Source: Burkholderiales bacterium
Lineage (GTDB): Bacteria > Pseudomonadota > Gammaproteobacteria > Burkholderiales > Burkholderiaceae_C
Reading direction: 5' to 3'
Assembly: GCA_028868825.1 (NCBI GenBank)
Contig: JAGWTU010000038.1
Location: forward strand, 1 to 49,185
DNA: 49,185 nucleotides
A program made the translations under genes and the position numbers. Shown one piece after another: positions 33,608 to 45,760 of this stretch (its first letter is position 1; each line of letters begins with the position of its first letter). Under the pieces are notes generated by a model. It was not told the DNA's origin. It made no database searches and worked only from the letters and a program-made list of their open reading frames with translations.

Positions 33608-36274
33608 ATGCGTGCATCCAACACCGGCCTCGTGCGGCGCGAGGACTACGCGCCGCCGCCGTACTTCATCCGCGGCGTCGAACTCGCCTTCGACCTCGAC
33701 CCGGCGAAGACGCTGGTGGCCAGCAAGCTGCGCATCGAACGCAACGCCGGCGGCGCCGGCGGCGCGCTGCGGCTGAACGGCAGCGGCCTGACGCTGCTGC
33801 GCGTGCAGGCCGACGGCCAGAGCGTCTCGTTCCGCCACGAGGGCGAGGACCTCGTGATCGACAACCCGCCGGCGGCCGAGTCCTTCACGCTGGAGATCCG
33901 CAACACCTGCGCGCCCGAGAAGAACACCGAGCTGCAGGGCCTGTACACGAGCGGCGGCGGCTTCTTCACCCAATGCGAGGCCGAGGGCTTCCGCCGCATC
34001 ACCTATTTCCTCGACCGCCCCGACGTGATGGCCGTCTACACGGTGACGCTGCGCGCCGACAAGGCGCGCTACCCGGTGCTGCTGTCCAACGGCAACCTGC
34101 TCGAGCAGGGCGATCTCGAGGGCGGCCGCCATTACGCGAAATGGCACGACCCGTTCCCCAAGCCCTGCTACCTGTTCGCGCTCGTCGCCGCGCGGCTCGT
34201 CGTGCGCGAGCAGACCGTGCGCACGCGCGGCGGCCGCGACCATCTGCTGCAGATCTACGTGCGCCCCGGCGACCTCGACAAGACCGAGCATGCGATGAAC
34301 TCGCTCGTCGCCGCGCTCGTCTGGGACGAGGCGCGCTTCGGCCTCGCGCTCGACCTCGACCGCTACATGATCGTCGGCGTCGAGGACTACAACAGCGGCG
34401 CGATGGAGAACAAGGGCCTGAACCTGTTCAACACGAAGCTGCTGCTGGCCAGCCCGGCGACGGCCACCGACGCCGATTTCGCGGCCATCGAGAGCGTCAT
34501 CGCGCACGAGTATTTCCACAACTGGACCGGCAACCGCATCACCTGCCGCGACTGGTTCCAGCTCTCGCTCAAGGAAGGGCTGACGGTCTTCCGCGACCAG
34601 CAGTTCAGCATGGACATGGCGGGATCGCCGTCGGCGCGCGCCGTCAAGCGCATCGAGGACGTGCGCCAGCTGCGCGCCGTGCAGTTCCCCGAGGACGCCG
34701 GCCCGATGGCGCACCCGGTGCGCCCCGACGCCTATGTCGCGATCGACAACTTCTACACCCCCACCGTCTACGACAAGGGTGCCGAGGTCGTGCGCATGAT
34801 GCACACCCTCGTCGGCCAGGAAGGTTTCGTGCGCGGCATGGCGCTGTATTTCCAGCGCCACGACGGCCAGGCCGTGACCTGCGACGACTTCGCGCAGGCC
34901 ATCGCCGACGCGAATCCGGCGAGCGAACTCGCGCCGCGGCTCGAGGCTTTCAAGCGCTGGTATGCGCAGGCCGGCACGCCGCGCGTCTCGGCGCGTGGCA
35001 ATTACGACGCCGCGACGCGCCGCTACACGTTGACCTTGGCCCAGCATTGCGAGCCGACGCCGGGCCAGCCGGCCAAGCAGCCCTTCGTGATCCCGGTGGC
35101 GATGGGGCTGCTGGCCACCGACGGCCGCGCCCTCGTCGCGCCGCGCGTGCTCGTGCTCGACCAGGTCGAGCAGACCTATGTCTTCGACGATGTCGCGTCG
35201 CCCCCCGTGCCGTCGCTGCTGCGCGGCTTCTCGGCGCCGGTGACGCTCGAGGATGGCCTGTCCGACCTCGGGCGCGTCGTGCTGCTGGCACACGACGACG
35301 ACGCCTTCAACCGCTGGGAGGCCGGCCAGCGCCTGGTGCTGGCGCGGCTGCTGCGCGCCATCGCCGGCGGCGGCGCGCCGGTGCTCGACCCGGCGCTGGC
35401 GAATGCGCTGCGCGGCCTGCTGCGCGACCCCCAGCTCGACCCCGCGTTCAAGGAGCTGGCGCTGCTGGCACCGAGCGAGACCTACCTCGCCGAGCAGCTC
35501 GCCGCCGCCGACCCGCAGCGCATCCACGCCGTGCGCGAGCAATGGCGCGCGCTGCTCGCCGAGCAGCTGCATGCCGACTGGGTCTGGGCCTGGGAGCAGC
35601 ATCAGGTGAGCGAGGGCTACCGCCCGCAGCCCGAGCAGACCGGCCGCCGCGCGCTGGCCAACCTGGCGCTGCAGATGCTGTGCCTGCACGCCGTGCGCAG
35701 CGGCGACCCGGTGTGGCCGGGCAAGGCGCTGCAGCGCTTCAAGGACGCGGCGCAGATGAACGACCGCATCGGCGCCATCGTCGCCCTCGTCGATGCCCAT
35801 TCGCCGCTGGCCGACGCCGCGCTCGAACGCTTCCACGCGCTGGCCCAGGGCGACGCGCTGCTGCTCGACAAGTGGTTCGCGCTGCAGGCGCGCGCGCCCG
35901 AGCCGGTGGCCGAGCTCGGCGGCACGCCGGGCAGCGCCTTCGCCCGCGTCAAGGCCCTGCTCAAGCACCCGGACTTCTCGCTGCGCAACCCGAACCGCGC
36001 GCGCAGCCTGCTCGTCACGCTGTGCCGCGAGAACCCGGCCGCCTTCCACCGCGCCGACGCGGCCGGCTACGTGATGTGGGCCGAGAAGCTGATCGAGCTC
36101 GACGCCATCAACGCCCATGTCGCCGGCCGCTACGCGCGCATGATGGACCGCTGGGCCGGCCTCGCCGAGCCCTATCGCGGCGCCGCGCGCGAGGCCATCG
36201 CCCGCGTCGCCTCGCGCTCCGACCTCAGCAGCGATGTTCGCGAAATCGTCACCCACGCCCTCGAGGACGCTTGA
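33608..36274 (+). CDS. pepN: Aminopeptidase N
   Basis: An 888-aa M1 zinc metallopeptidase of the long, bacterial PepN type. The exopeptidase motif GAMEN (in DYNSGAMENKGLN) and the zinc site HEYFHNWTGNR with the downstream Glu in LKEGLTVF are intact. It removes N-terminal residues from peptides in the cytoplasm. The ATG at 33608 follows aggag. It follows prfB by 82 bp, and fbp starts 1 bp after its stop, so pepN-fbp is an operon. Confidence 0.97.
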   Translation: MRASNTGLVRREDYAPPPYFIRGVELAFDLDPAKTLVASKLRIERNAGGAGGALRLNGSGLTLLRVQADGQSVSFRHEGEDLVIDNPPAAESFTLEIRNTCAPEKNTELQGLYTSGGGFFTQCEAEGFRRITYFLDRPDVMAVYTVTLRADKARYPVLLSNGNLLEQGDLEGGRHYAKWHDPFPKPCYLFALVAARLVVREQTVRTRGGRDHLLQIYVRPGDLDKTEHAMNSLVAALVWDEARFGLALDLDRYMIVGVEDYNSGAMENKGLNLFNTKLLLASPATATDADFAAIESVIAHEYFHNWTGNRITCRDWFQLSLKEGLTVFRDQQFSMDMAGSPSARAVKRIEDVRQLRAVQFPEDAGPMAHPVRPDAYVAIDNFYTPTVYDKGAEVVRMMHTLVGQEGFVRGMALYFQRHDGQAVTCDDFAQAIADANPASELAPRLEAFKRWYAQAGTPRVSARGNYDAATRRYTLTLAQHCEPTPGQPAKQPFVIPVAMGLLATDGRALVAPRVLVLDQVEQTYVFDDVASPPVPSLLRGFSAPVTLEDGLSDLGRVVLLAHDDDAFNRWEAGQRLVLARLLRAIAGGGAPVLDPALANALRGLLRDPQLDPAFKELALLAPSETYLAEQLAAADPQRIHAVREQWRALLAEQLHADWVWAWEQHQVSEGYRPQPEQTGRRALANLALQMLCLHAVRSGDPVWPGKALQRFKDAAQMNDRIGAIVALVDAHSPLADAALERFHALAQGDALLLDKWFALQARAPEPVAELGGTPGSAFARVKALLKHPDFSLRNPNRARSLLVTLCRENPAAFHRADAAGYVMWAEKLIELDAINAHVAGRYARMMDRWAGLAEPYRGAAREAIARVASRSDLSSDVREIVTHALEDA

Positions 36275-36275
36275 C

Positions 36276-37304
36276 GTGAAACGCATCAGCCTCACCCGCT
36301 ACCTCGTCGAGCAGCAGCGCGAGCATGGCCGCATCCCGGCGCAGCTGCGCATGCTCATCGAGGTCGTCGCGCGCGCCTGCAAGCACATCGCCATCGCCGT
36401 CAACAAGGGCGCGTTGGGCGACGTGCTCGGCAGCGCGCACAGCGAGAACGTGCAGGGCGAGATCCAGAAGAAGCTCGACGTCATCAGCAACGAGGTGCTC
36501 ATCGAGGCCAACGAATGGGGCGGCCACCTCGCCGCGATGGCCAGTGAGGAGATGGACTCGATCCACCTCGTCCCCAACCGCTATCCGCAGGGCGAATACC
36601 TGCTGCTGTTCGACCCGCTCGACGGCAGCAGCAACATCGACGTCAACGTCTCGATCGGCACCATCTTCAGCGTGCTGCGCAAGGTCGGCCACACGCATGG
36701 CGTGGCCGAGGACGATTTCCTGCAGCCCGGCAAGCACCAGGCGGCGGCCGGCTACTGCGTCTACGGCCCGCAGACGACGCTGGTGCTGACGCTGGGCGAC
36801 GGCGTGGCGATGTTCACGCTCGACCGCGAGACCGGCTCCTGGGTGCTGACGGCGACCGACGTGCGCATCCCCGAGGACACGCAGGAGTTCTCGATCAACA
36901 TGTCGAACCAGCGCCATTGGGCGGCACCGGTGCAGCGCTACATCGGCGAATGCCTGGCCGGCGCCACCGGGCCGCGCGGCAAGGACTTCAATATGCGCTG
37001 GGTCGGCAGCATGGTCGCCGACGTGCACCGCATCCTCAGCCGCGGCGGCGTTTTCCTCTACCCCTGGGACGCGCGCGAGCCCGAAAAACCCGGCAAGCTG
37101 CGCCTGATGTACGAGGCCAATCCGATGTCCTTCATCGTCGAGCAGGCCGGCGGCCTGGCGAGCACCGGCGTCGAGCGCATCATGGACATCGTGCCCGGCA
37201 AGCTGCACGAGCGCGTCGCGGTCGTCATCGGCTCGAAGAACGAGGTGCTGCGCGTCGCCGCCTGTCACGCCGCGGGCGACGCCGACGCGAGCAGCGCCGC
37301 GTAA
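36276..37304 (+). CDS. fbp: Fructose-1,6-bisphosphatase class I
   Basis: A 342-aa FBPase I of gluconeogenesis (or the Calvin cycle). The metal and substrate site DPLDGSSNIDVNVSIGTIF is intact, as are SNQRHWAAPVQRYI and KPGKLRLMYEANPMSF. The start is the GTG at 36276, 1 bp after the pepN stop, giving MKRISLTRYLVEQ. The last 40 bp overlap the 3' end of the convergent GGDEF-EAL gene. Confidence 0.97.
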   Translation: MKRISLTRYLVEQQREHGRIPAQLRMLIEVVARACKHIAIAVNKGALGDVLGSAHSENVQGEIQKKLDVISNEVLIEANEWGGHLAAMASEEMDSIHLVPNRYPQGEYLLLFDPLDGSSNIDVNVSIGTIFSVLRKVGHTHGVAEDDFLQPGKHQAAAGYCVYGPQTTLVLTLGDGVAMFTLDRETGSWVLTATDVRIPEDTQEFSINMSNQRHWAAPVQRYIGECLAGATGPRGKDFNMRWVGSMVADVHRILSRGGVFLYPWDAREPEKPGKLRLMYEANPMSFIVEQAGGLASTGVERIMDIVPGKLHERVAVVIGSKNEVLRVAACHAAGDADASSAA

Positions 37305-39378
37305 TCGTCGGGCGGCAGCGCCCGGCTCTTCAGCCAGCCCTGGTACTCGTCGCAGCCGCAGCGCTGCAGGAAGGCGAGCTGCTCGGCCGTTTCGACGCCC
37401 TCGGCGACGACGGCGAGCTTGAGGCTGTGCGCCATCGCGACGATGGCCGTCGTGATCGCCGCGTCGTCGGGATCGGTGGCGAGGTCGCGCACGAAGCTGC
37501 GGTCGATCTTCACGGCGTGGATCGGCAGCCGCTTGAGCACGCTGAGCGAGGAATAGCCGGTGCCGAAATCGTCGATCGACAGCCGCACGCCCAGCGCGGC
37601 TAGGCGGTTCGCCGTCTCCATCGACAGCTCGGGCTCGGTCAGCAGCAGCGACTCGGTGACCTCGATCTCGAGCAGCGAGGGGTCGACCGCGTATTCGCGC
37701 AGCGCGGCGGCGACGAGGTCGGGCAGCCCGCGCTCGCGCAGGTGCGAGGCGGCCAGGTTCACCGCCACCGGCCGCACCGGCAGCCCGGCGTCGCGCCATG
37801 CCGCGAGCTGGCGGCAGACCTCGGCCAGCGCCCATTCGCCGAGCAGCACGACGAGCCCGCTCTGCTCGGCCATGGGGATGAACTCGCCCGGCGGCACGAG
37901 CCCGCGCTCGGGATGCTGCCAGCGCATCAGCGCCTCGGCGCCGACGACGGCGCCGCTGTCGACGGCGACGCGCGGCTGGTAGTGCAGCACGAACTCGCTG
38001 CGCTCGAGACCGCGGCGCAGCTCGGTCTCGAGCACCAGGCGTTCGAGCGCGCGCCCGTTCATCGAGCGGTCGTAGAACTGGAAGCAGCCGCGGCCGGCCT
38101 CCTTGGCGCGGTACATCGCGGTGTCGGCGTTCATCAGCAGCGTCGCGGCATCACCGCCGTCGTCCGGGTAGAGCGCGACGCCGACGCTGCCGCCAACGAA
38201 GAATTCCTGCCCCTGCAGCGTCGCCGGCACGGCCAGCGCGTCGACGAGGCGCCGCGCGACGCCGCCGGCCTCGTCGCCGCGCGCCAGGTCGGTGAGCAGG
38301 ACGACGAACTCGTCGCCGCCGAGCCGCGCCAGGTTGGCGTCGCCGATGTCGAAGTCGTGGCGCGCGACGCTGTCGTGGCCACGCAGCGCCGCCTGCAGCC
38401 GCAGGCTGGTCTGGCGCAGCAACTCGTCGCCGGCGCCATGGCCCAGCGTGTCGTTGACGCGCTTGAAGTTGTCGAGGTCGACGAACATGATCGCGCAGCG
38501 CAAGCGGTGGCGCTGGGCGTGGGCGATCGCCTTGTCGAGCTGCTCGTTGAACAGCAGCCGGTTCGGCAGGCCGGTCAGCGGGTCGTAATAGGCCAGGCGC
38601 CGGATCTGCGCCTCGGCCTCGGCCTGGCGCGTGACGTCGTGCAGCGCGCCGGCCAGGCGCAGCGCATGGCCGGCGGCGTCGCGCTCGACGACCTCGACCT
38701 GCTGGTGGATGTGGCGCACGGCGCCGTCGGGGCGCACGATGCGGTGATCGATCGCGAACGCGTCGCCGTTGGCGACGGCGCGCGCGAAGGCGCCGCTCAG
38801 CCGTTCGCGGTCGTCGGGGTGGCAGGCGGCGATGAAGCCGGCGCCGTCGATCCAGTGCGCGCCCGGGTCATGGCCGACGATGCGCCAGGCCTGCTCCGAG
38901 GGCACGATGCGGTCGCGCCGCAGATCCCATTCCCAGTCGCCCATGACGCCGATGCGCTGCGCGTTGGACAGGCGGCGCTGGTTCTGCTCGAGCTGGTGGA
39001 TGGCCTCGCTGGCGCGCAACATGTAGCGCACGCGGTGGGCCAGGATGGTCCAGTTGATCGGCTTGGTGATGAAGTCGGAGGCGCCGACGACGAAGGCGCG
39101 CTCGATCGACTCGAAATCGTCGAGTCCGGTCATCATCACCAGCGGCACGCGCGCCGCGGCGGGAATGGCGCGGATCGCCTCGCAGGCGCCGTAGCCGTCG
39201 AGCACCGGCATGCTGACGTCCATCAGCACGAGGTCAGGCAGCTCGGCGCGCACGCTCTCGACCGCCTCGAGGCCGTTGCGCGCCTCGGCGACGCGGAAGC
39301 CCGCGCGCGCGAGCGCCTTGCGCGTCAGCAGCCGCGCCGCGAGATCGTCCTCGACGACGAGGACCAGGCGGTCATCGT

Positions 39379-39382
<4 letters not shown>
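37265..39382 (-). CDS. Response regulator with REC-PAS-GGDEF-EAL domains
   Basis: A 705-aa cyclic-di-GMP enzyme under phosphorelay control. The receiver domain has the phospho-acceptor Asp55 (LVLMDVSMPV). A PAS/PAC-type segment (about 130-265) follows, then GGDEF with an intact ARLGGDEF, then EAL with AEALMRW, EVTESLLL, DDFGTGYSSL and AEGVET, all consistent with an active phosphodiesterase. About 12 residues (HDFDIGDANLAR) sit between VAR and LGGDEF; I know this insertion from other REC-linked GGDEF-EAL proteins. The ATG overlaps the kinase stop by 4 nt (ATGA), so it is almost certainly the output partner of the kinase upstream. Confidence 0.93.
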
Positions 39383-42122
<2,740 letters not shown>

Positions 42123-42126
<4 letters not shown>

Positions 42127-42557
42127 TGGCTCTCCTTGAGCACCAGCAGCGTGCGCAGCCGGCGGTCGGTGGGTTCGTGCGGCAGCCAGCCGATCGCATT
42201 CGGGTTGCCCCGCACGGCGGCGACCATCGCCGCCTCGTCGGCCAGCTGCTCGGGCGGCAGGTTGCGCCCCGAGAACTGCAGCCGCGACCAGTAGCTGTTG
42301 ACCTGGGCCTGGCTGAGCCCGGTCAGCGCGTAGTAGAAGGCCTCGCGATCGGCCTGCGAGCGCTGCAGGTCGAAGACGCGGGCGGTCTCGCCGTCGGGGT
42401 AGACGCGGTTGCGGCCCATGTACAGGTCCACGGCCTGCTTTTGCGTCAGCGTGCGCTGCGTGCTCTCGGCACTGACGACGAGGTAGAAGTCCGCATGAGC
42501 CGCCTGCGGTCCGGAGGCCATCAGGACAGCCGCGATGAGTTGATTGAAGATGCGCAT
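42123..42557 (-). CDS. Short periplasmic PstS-like binding protein
   Basis: A 144-aa protein with a signal peptide (residues 1-22, cleaved near AHA) and a compact domain containing QAVDLYMGRNRVYPDGE, FYYALTGLSQAQVNSYW and GNPNAIGWLPHEPTDRRLR. These resemble the second half of PBP-like phosphate/ABC substrate-binding proteins (the WSRL... and GxIGW blocks), but it is far shorter than PstS (~320 aa). It is placed between a porin and a sensor kinase and coupled to the kinase by a 4-nt overlap, which suggests it delivers a periplasmic signal to the kinase. Phosphate or another anion is a guess. Confidence 0.75.
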
Positions 42558-42565
42558 GGCGGACC

Positions 42566-43849
42566 TCAGAAGATGAAGTCCAACAGCGCCGTGGCGACAT
42601 GCGCATGCGCCGCCGCCTCACTGGCGCCCGACCACAGCGTTCCGCCATGGTCGGCAATCGTGATCTGGTCGATCTGCAGCTTCAGCGCGAGCTTGGGCTG
42701 CAGGTTCCAGCGCATGCCGATGGCCAGCGTGTGCTGGCGCAGCAGCTGGTTCGCTCCCGCGGTCGCGCCGACGGCCAGCGCCTGCGCCGCGGCGGCCTGC
42801 AGCGGTCCGATCAGCGGCGCCAACTCGGGCCCCCATTGCGGCGTCGCCAGCACCGCCGGCGTGCTCGCGATGCCGCTGACGACGCCGTAGACCGTCACCG
42901 CCCCGAAGCTGCGCCCGAGCGAGGCGTAGCCGGCGCGGGCCGAGAACTGCGGCGACCCCGTGACCTGGGTCGCCTCGGCTGCCCACTGCCAGGCGCCCTG
43001 TTCGAAGGCCACGCCCAAGGTCGTGTAGTTCACGCTCGTGCCGCCGTAATCGAGCCTATCGATGAGCTGGTTCGCCTGCGCGGCGATCCCCGGCACCGGC
43101 AGCGCGCCGACCTGGTGCAGCGCGTCGACCGCCTCTTGCAGCGCAGGCGTGATGCCGACGATGCGGGCCCGCGCCCAGCCGCCGCGCAGCGTCAGGCCCT
43201 CGGACTCGCGCGTGATCGAGAAGCCGTAGCCGGGTTCGAGCACCGTGCCCGCTTCCTTGAGGCGGCCGACGAAGATCTTGCCGCGCCACAGCGCCGAGCC
43301 GGTGTCCCAGGTGTGGGTCGCATCGGCGCCGTCGAGCGAAGTCGGGATCGAACCGTAATACTCGACCGGAGGACGGGCATAGAGATAGGCGAAGCCGACA
43401 TTGCGGTAGTCGGACGTCAGGAACTGGTCGAAATTCAAACGTCCCAAGCGCAGTGTCGTCGCACCGTTCGGTCGAAACGCCCCGAAAGCCCATTCGATGG
43501 AATCGGACGTCTTCGCCGTCGAATCTCGATTCGCCAGCAGGACCTGACCGACGAGTTCGAATTTGGAGTTCGGCGCGTAATTGACCTGCAGGCCCAGCCG
43601 ACTGTCGGTGTCGCCTCGCAGGCCACGCGCATTGGACTTCTGATCCAGCGTACGCAGGAAACCCCATCCCGGTGGCGCAGAGATATTCGTCAGCCCGACG
43701 GTGCCGAAGCCGCTGAATCGCAACTCGCCGGCGCTGTCGGTAGCGGTCTGCGCCCACAGGCCGGCCGCCTGGAACGCCAGCGCAATCGCACATATCGGCC
43801 GCGACCAATTCCTTGGTCTGGTTTGATTTCGAAATCGGTGCAAGTTCAT
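42566..43849 (-). CDS. Porin-like outer-membrane beta-barrel protein
   Basis: A 427-aa protein with a signal peptide (cleavage near LWAQ, about residue 33), then alternating hydrophobic/polar strands such as ELRFSGFGTVGLTN, SRLGLQVNYAP and FELVGQVLLANRD, and a C-terminus ending LLDFIF. The terminal aromatic and strand pattern indicate an outer-membrane barrel. No specific porin family is recognised. The ATG at 43849 is chosen because the signal peptide follows it closely. It is the first gene of the four-gene signalling cluster; the AT-rich stretch 43850-43965 upstream probably holds the promoter, but no clean -10/-35 pair is visible. Confidence 0.8.
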   Translation of the reverse strand: MNLHRFRNQTRPRNWSRPICAIALAFQAAGLWAQTATDSAGELRFSGFGTVGLTNISAPPGWGFLRTLDQKSNARGLRGDTDSRLGLQVNYAPNSKFELVGQVLLANRDSTAKTSDSIEWAFGAFRPNGATTLRLGRLNFDQFLTSDYRNVGFAYLYARPPVEYYGSIPTSLDGADATHTWDTGSALWRGKIFVGRLKEAGTVLEPGYGFSITRESEGLTLRGGWARARIVGITPALQEAVDALHQVGALPVPGIAAQANQLIDRLDYGGTSVNYTTLGVAFEQGAWQWAAEATQVTGSPQFSARAGYASLGRSFGAVTVYGVVSGIASTPAVLATPQWGPELAPLIGPLQAAAAQALAVGATAGANQLLRQHTLAIGMRWNLQPKLALKLQIDQITIADHGGTLWSGASEAAAHAHVATALLDFIF

Positions 43850-43965
43850 GCATCGATTTTCGGTAGCCGCAGCGTTTGCTTGATACCAAAAATACGTCGC
43901 CGGCAACCCTTTTTCTATTGCGGATCTACCATCAGAACTTTGGCATTAAAGCTCTGGTATAGGTT

Positions 43966-45675
43966 TCAGCTTAAACCCTGGATGCGGCCTTCGTTGTCGA
44001 CGGACATGCGCTCGGACGCGGGCACCTTGGGCAAACCCGGCATCGTCATCATTTCGCCGCAGATCGCGACGACGAAACCCGCACCGGCCGCCAGGCGCAA
44101 TTCGCGCACGTCGAGCACATGGCCCGTCGGCGCGCCGCGCAGCGTCGCGTCGGTCGAGAAGCTGTACTGGGTCTTGGCGACACAGACCGGCAGCAGGCCA
44201 TGGCCGCCGCGCTGCAGCCGCTCGGCCTGGGCGCGCACCGCGGCGCTGCCGACGACGTCGTCGGCGCCGTAGATGCGCCGGGCGACGGCACGCAGCTTGT
44301 CCCACAGCGGCAGCGCGTCGTCGTAGAGAAGTCGTGGCGCCGCGGACGCGTCGCCGCCCGGGCGCGCCGGCGTCGGCGCGTCGCACAGGTCGACCACGGC
44401 GCGCGCGAGGTCGACCGCGCCGCGGCCCCCTTCGCTGTAGTGGCGTGCCGCGTGGGCCTCGACGCCCAGCGCCTGCAGGCGCTCGCGGATCAAGCCATGC
44501 TCGTCCTCGGTGTCGCTGTCGAAGGCATTGATCGCAACCACGCAGCGCAAGCCGTAGACCTCGCGCAGGTTGTGCAGGTGGCGCTCGAGGTTGACGAGGC
44601 CGCGCGCGAGCGCCGCCGGGTCGGGTGCGGCAAGCGCGCCGACCTCGACGCCGCCGTGGAACTTCAGCGCCCGCACCGTGGCCACCAGCACCGCGCAGGC
44701 CGGCGCGAGTCCGGCGGCGCGACACTTGATGTCGATGAATTTCTCGGCGCCGAGGTCGGCGCCGAAGCCGGCCTCGGTGACGACATAGTCGGCCAGCCGC
44801 AGCGCCGTGCGCGTGGCGATGACCGAATTGCAGCCATGGGCGATGTTGCCGAACGGGCCGCCATGCAGCAGCGCCGGGCTGTGCTCGAGCGTCTGCACGA
44901 GGTTGGGTGCCAGCGCGTCGCGCAGCAGCACGGCCATCGCGCCGACGGCCTTGAGGTCGGCCGCGGTGACCAGGCGGCGGTCGCGCGTCTCGGCGACGAC
45001 GATGCGTGCGAGCCGTGCCCGCAGGTCGGCCAGCGAACTCGCCAGGCACAGGATGGCCATCACCTCGGACGCCGCGACGATGTCGAACCCGTCCTCGCGC
45101 GGCCAGCCGTTGGCCGGCCCGCCGAGGCCCACCGTGATGCGCCGCAGCGCGCGGTCGTTCATGTCCATCACGCGGCGCCAGGCGACGCGCCGCGGGTCGA
45201 TGTCCAGCGCGTTGCCGTGGTGGACATGGTTGTCGATCAGCGCCGCCAGCAGGTTGTGCGCCTGGCCGACGGCGGCGAAGTCGCCGGTGAAATGGAGATT
45301 GATGGCCTCCATCGGCGTGAGCTGGGCGCGGCCGCCGCCGGTGGCGCCGCCCTTGATGCCGAACACCGGCCCCATCGACGGCTCGCGCAGCGCGAGCATG
45401 GCCTTGCGGCCGATCGAGTTGAGCGCATCGGCCAGGCCGATCGAGGTCGTCGTCTTGCCCTCGCCGGCCGGCGTCGGGCTGATCGCGGTGACGAGCACGA
45501 GGCGACCGTCGCGGCGCCCGGGGTCGGCCATCAGCGACATCGCGTGCGGCAGCGCAATCTTCGCCATGTGGTGGCCGTAGGGGATCAGGTGCTCGTCGGC
45601 GATCCCCAGGCGATCGCGCGCCAGCTCGCTGATGCGTTGCGCCCGCTGCGCGATGTCGATCTCACTGTCGGCCAC
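43966..45675 (-). CDS. fhs: Formate-tetrahydrofolate ligase
   Basis: A 569-aa enzyme that makes 10-formyl-THF from formate, ATP and THF. The ATP loop TPAGEGKTTTSIGL, EPSMGPVFGIKGGATGGG, HFTGDFAAV and AEAGFGADLGAEKF are family hallmarks. The GTG at 45675 (MADSEIDIAQ) is chosen over the GTG at 45693 because the ggaggagga between them is an excellent Shine-Dalgarno for the second. It lies 85 bp downstream of lpdA. No THF riboswitch-like structure is seen. Confidence 0.96.
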   Translation of the reverse strand: MADSEIDIAQRAQRISELARDRLGIADEHLIPYGHHMAKIALPHAMSLMADPGRRDGRLVLVTAISPTPAGEGKTTTSIGLADALNSIGRKAMLALREPSMGPVFGIKGGATGGGRAQLTPMEAINLHFTGDFAAVGQAHNLLAALIDNHVHHGNALDIDPRRVAWRRVMDMNDRALRRITVGLGGPANGWPREDGFDIVAASEVMAILCLASSLADLRARLARIVVAETRDRRLVTAADLKAVGAMAVLLRDALAPNLVQTLEHSPALLHGGPFGNIAHGCNSVIATRTALRLADYVVTEAGFGADLGAEKFIDIKCRAAGLAPACAVLVATVRALKFHGGVEVGALAAPDPAALARGLVNLERHLHNLREVYGLRCVVAINAFDSDTEDEHGLIRERLQALGVEAHAARHYSEGGRGAVDLARAVVDLCDAPTPARPGGDASAAPRLLYDDALPLWDKLRAVARRIYGADDVVGSAAVRAQAERLQRGGHGLLPVCVAKTQYSFSTDATLRGAPTGHVLDVRELRLAAGAGFVVAICGEMMTMPGLPKVPASERMSVDNEGRIQGLS

Positions 45676-45760
45676 TGCTTCCTCCTCCGCCACGGCTGGC
45701 GCCAGCGGCGGATTCTGGGGCAGTCCCTGCGCCGGCGACCCGAAGGTCGTCAGCGCCGCG

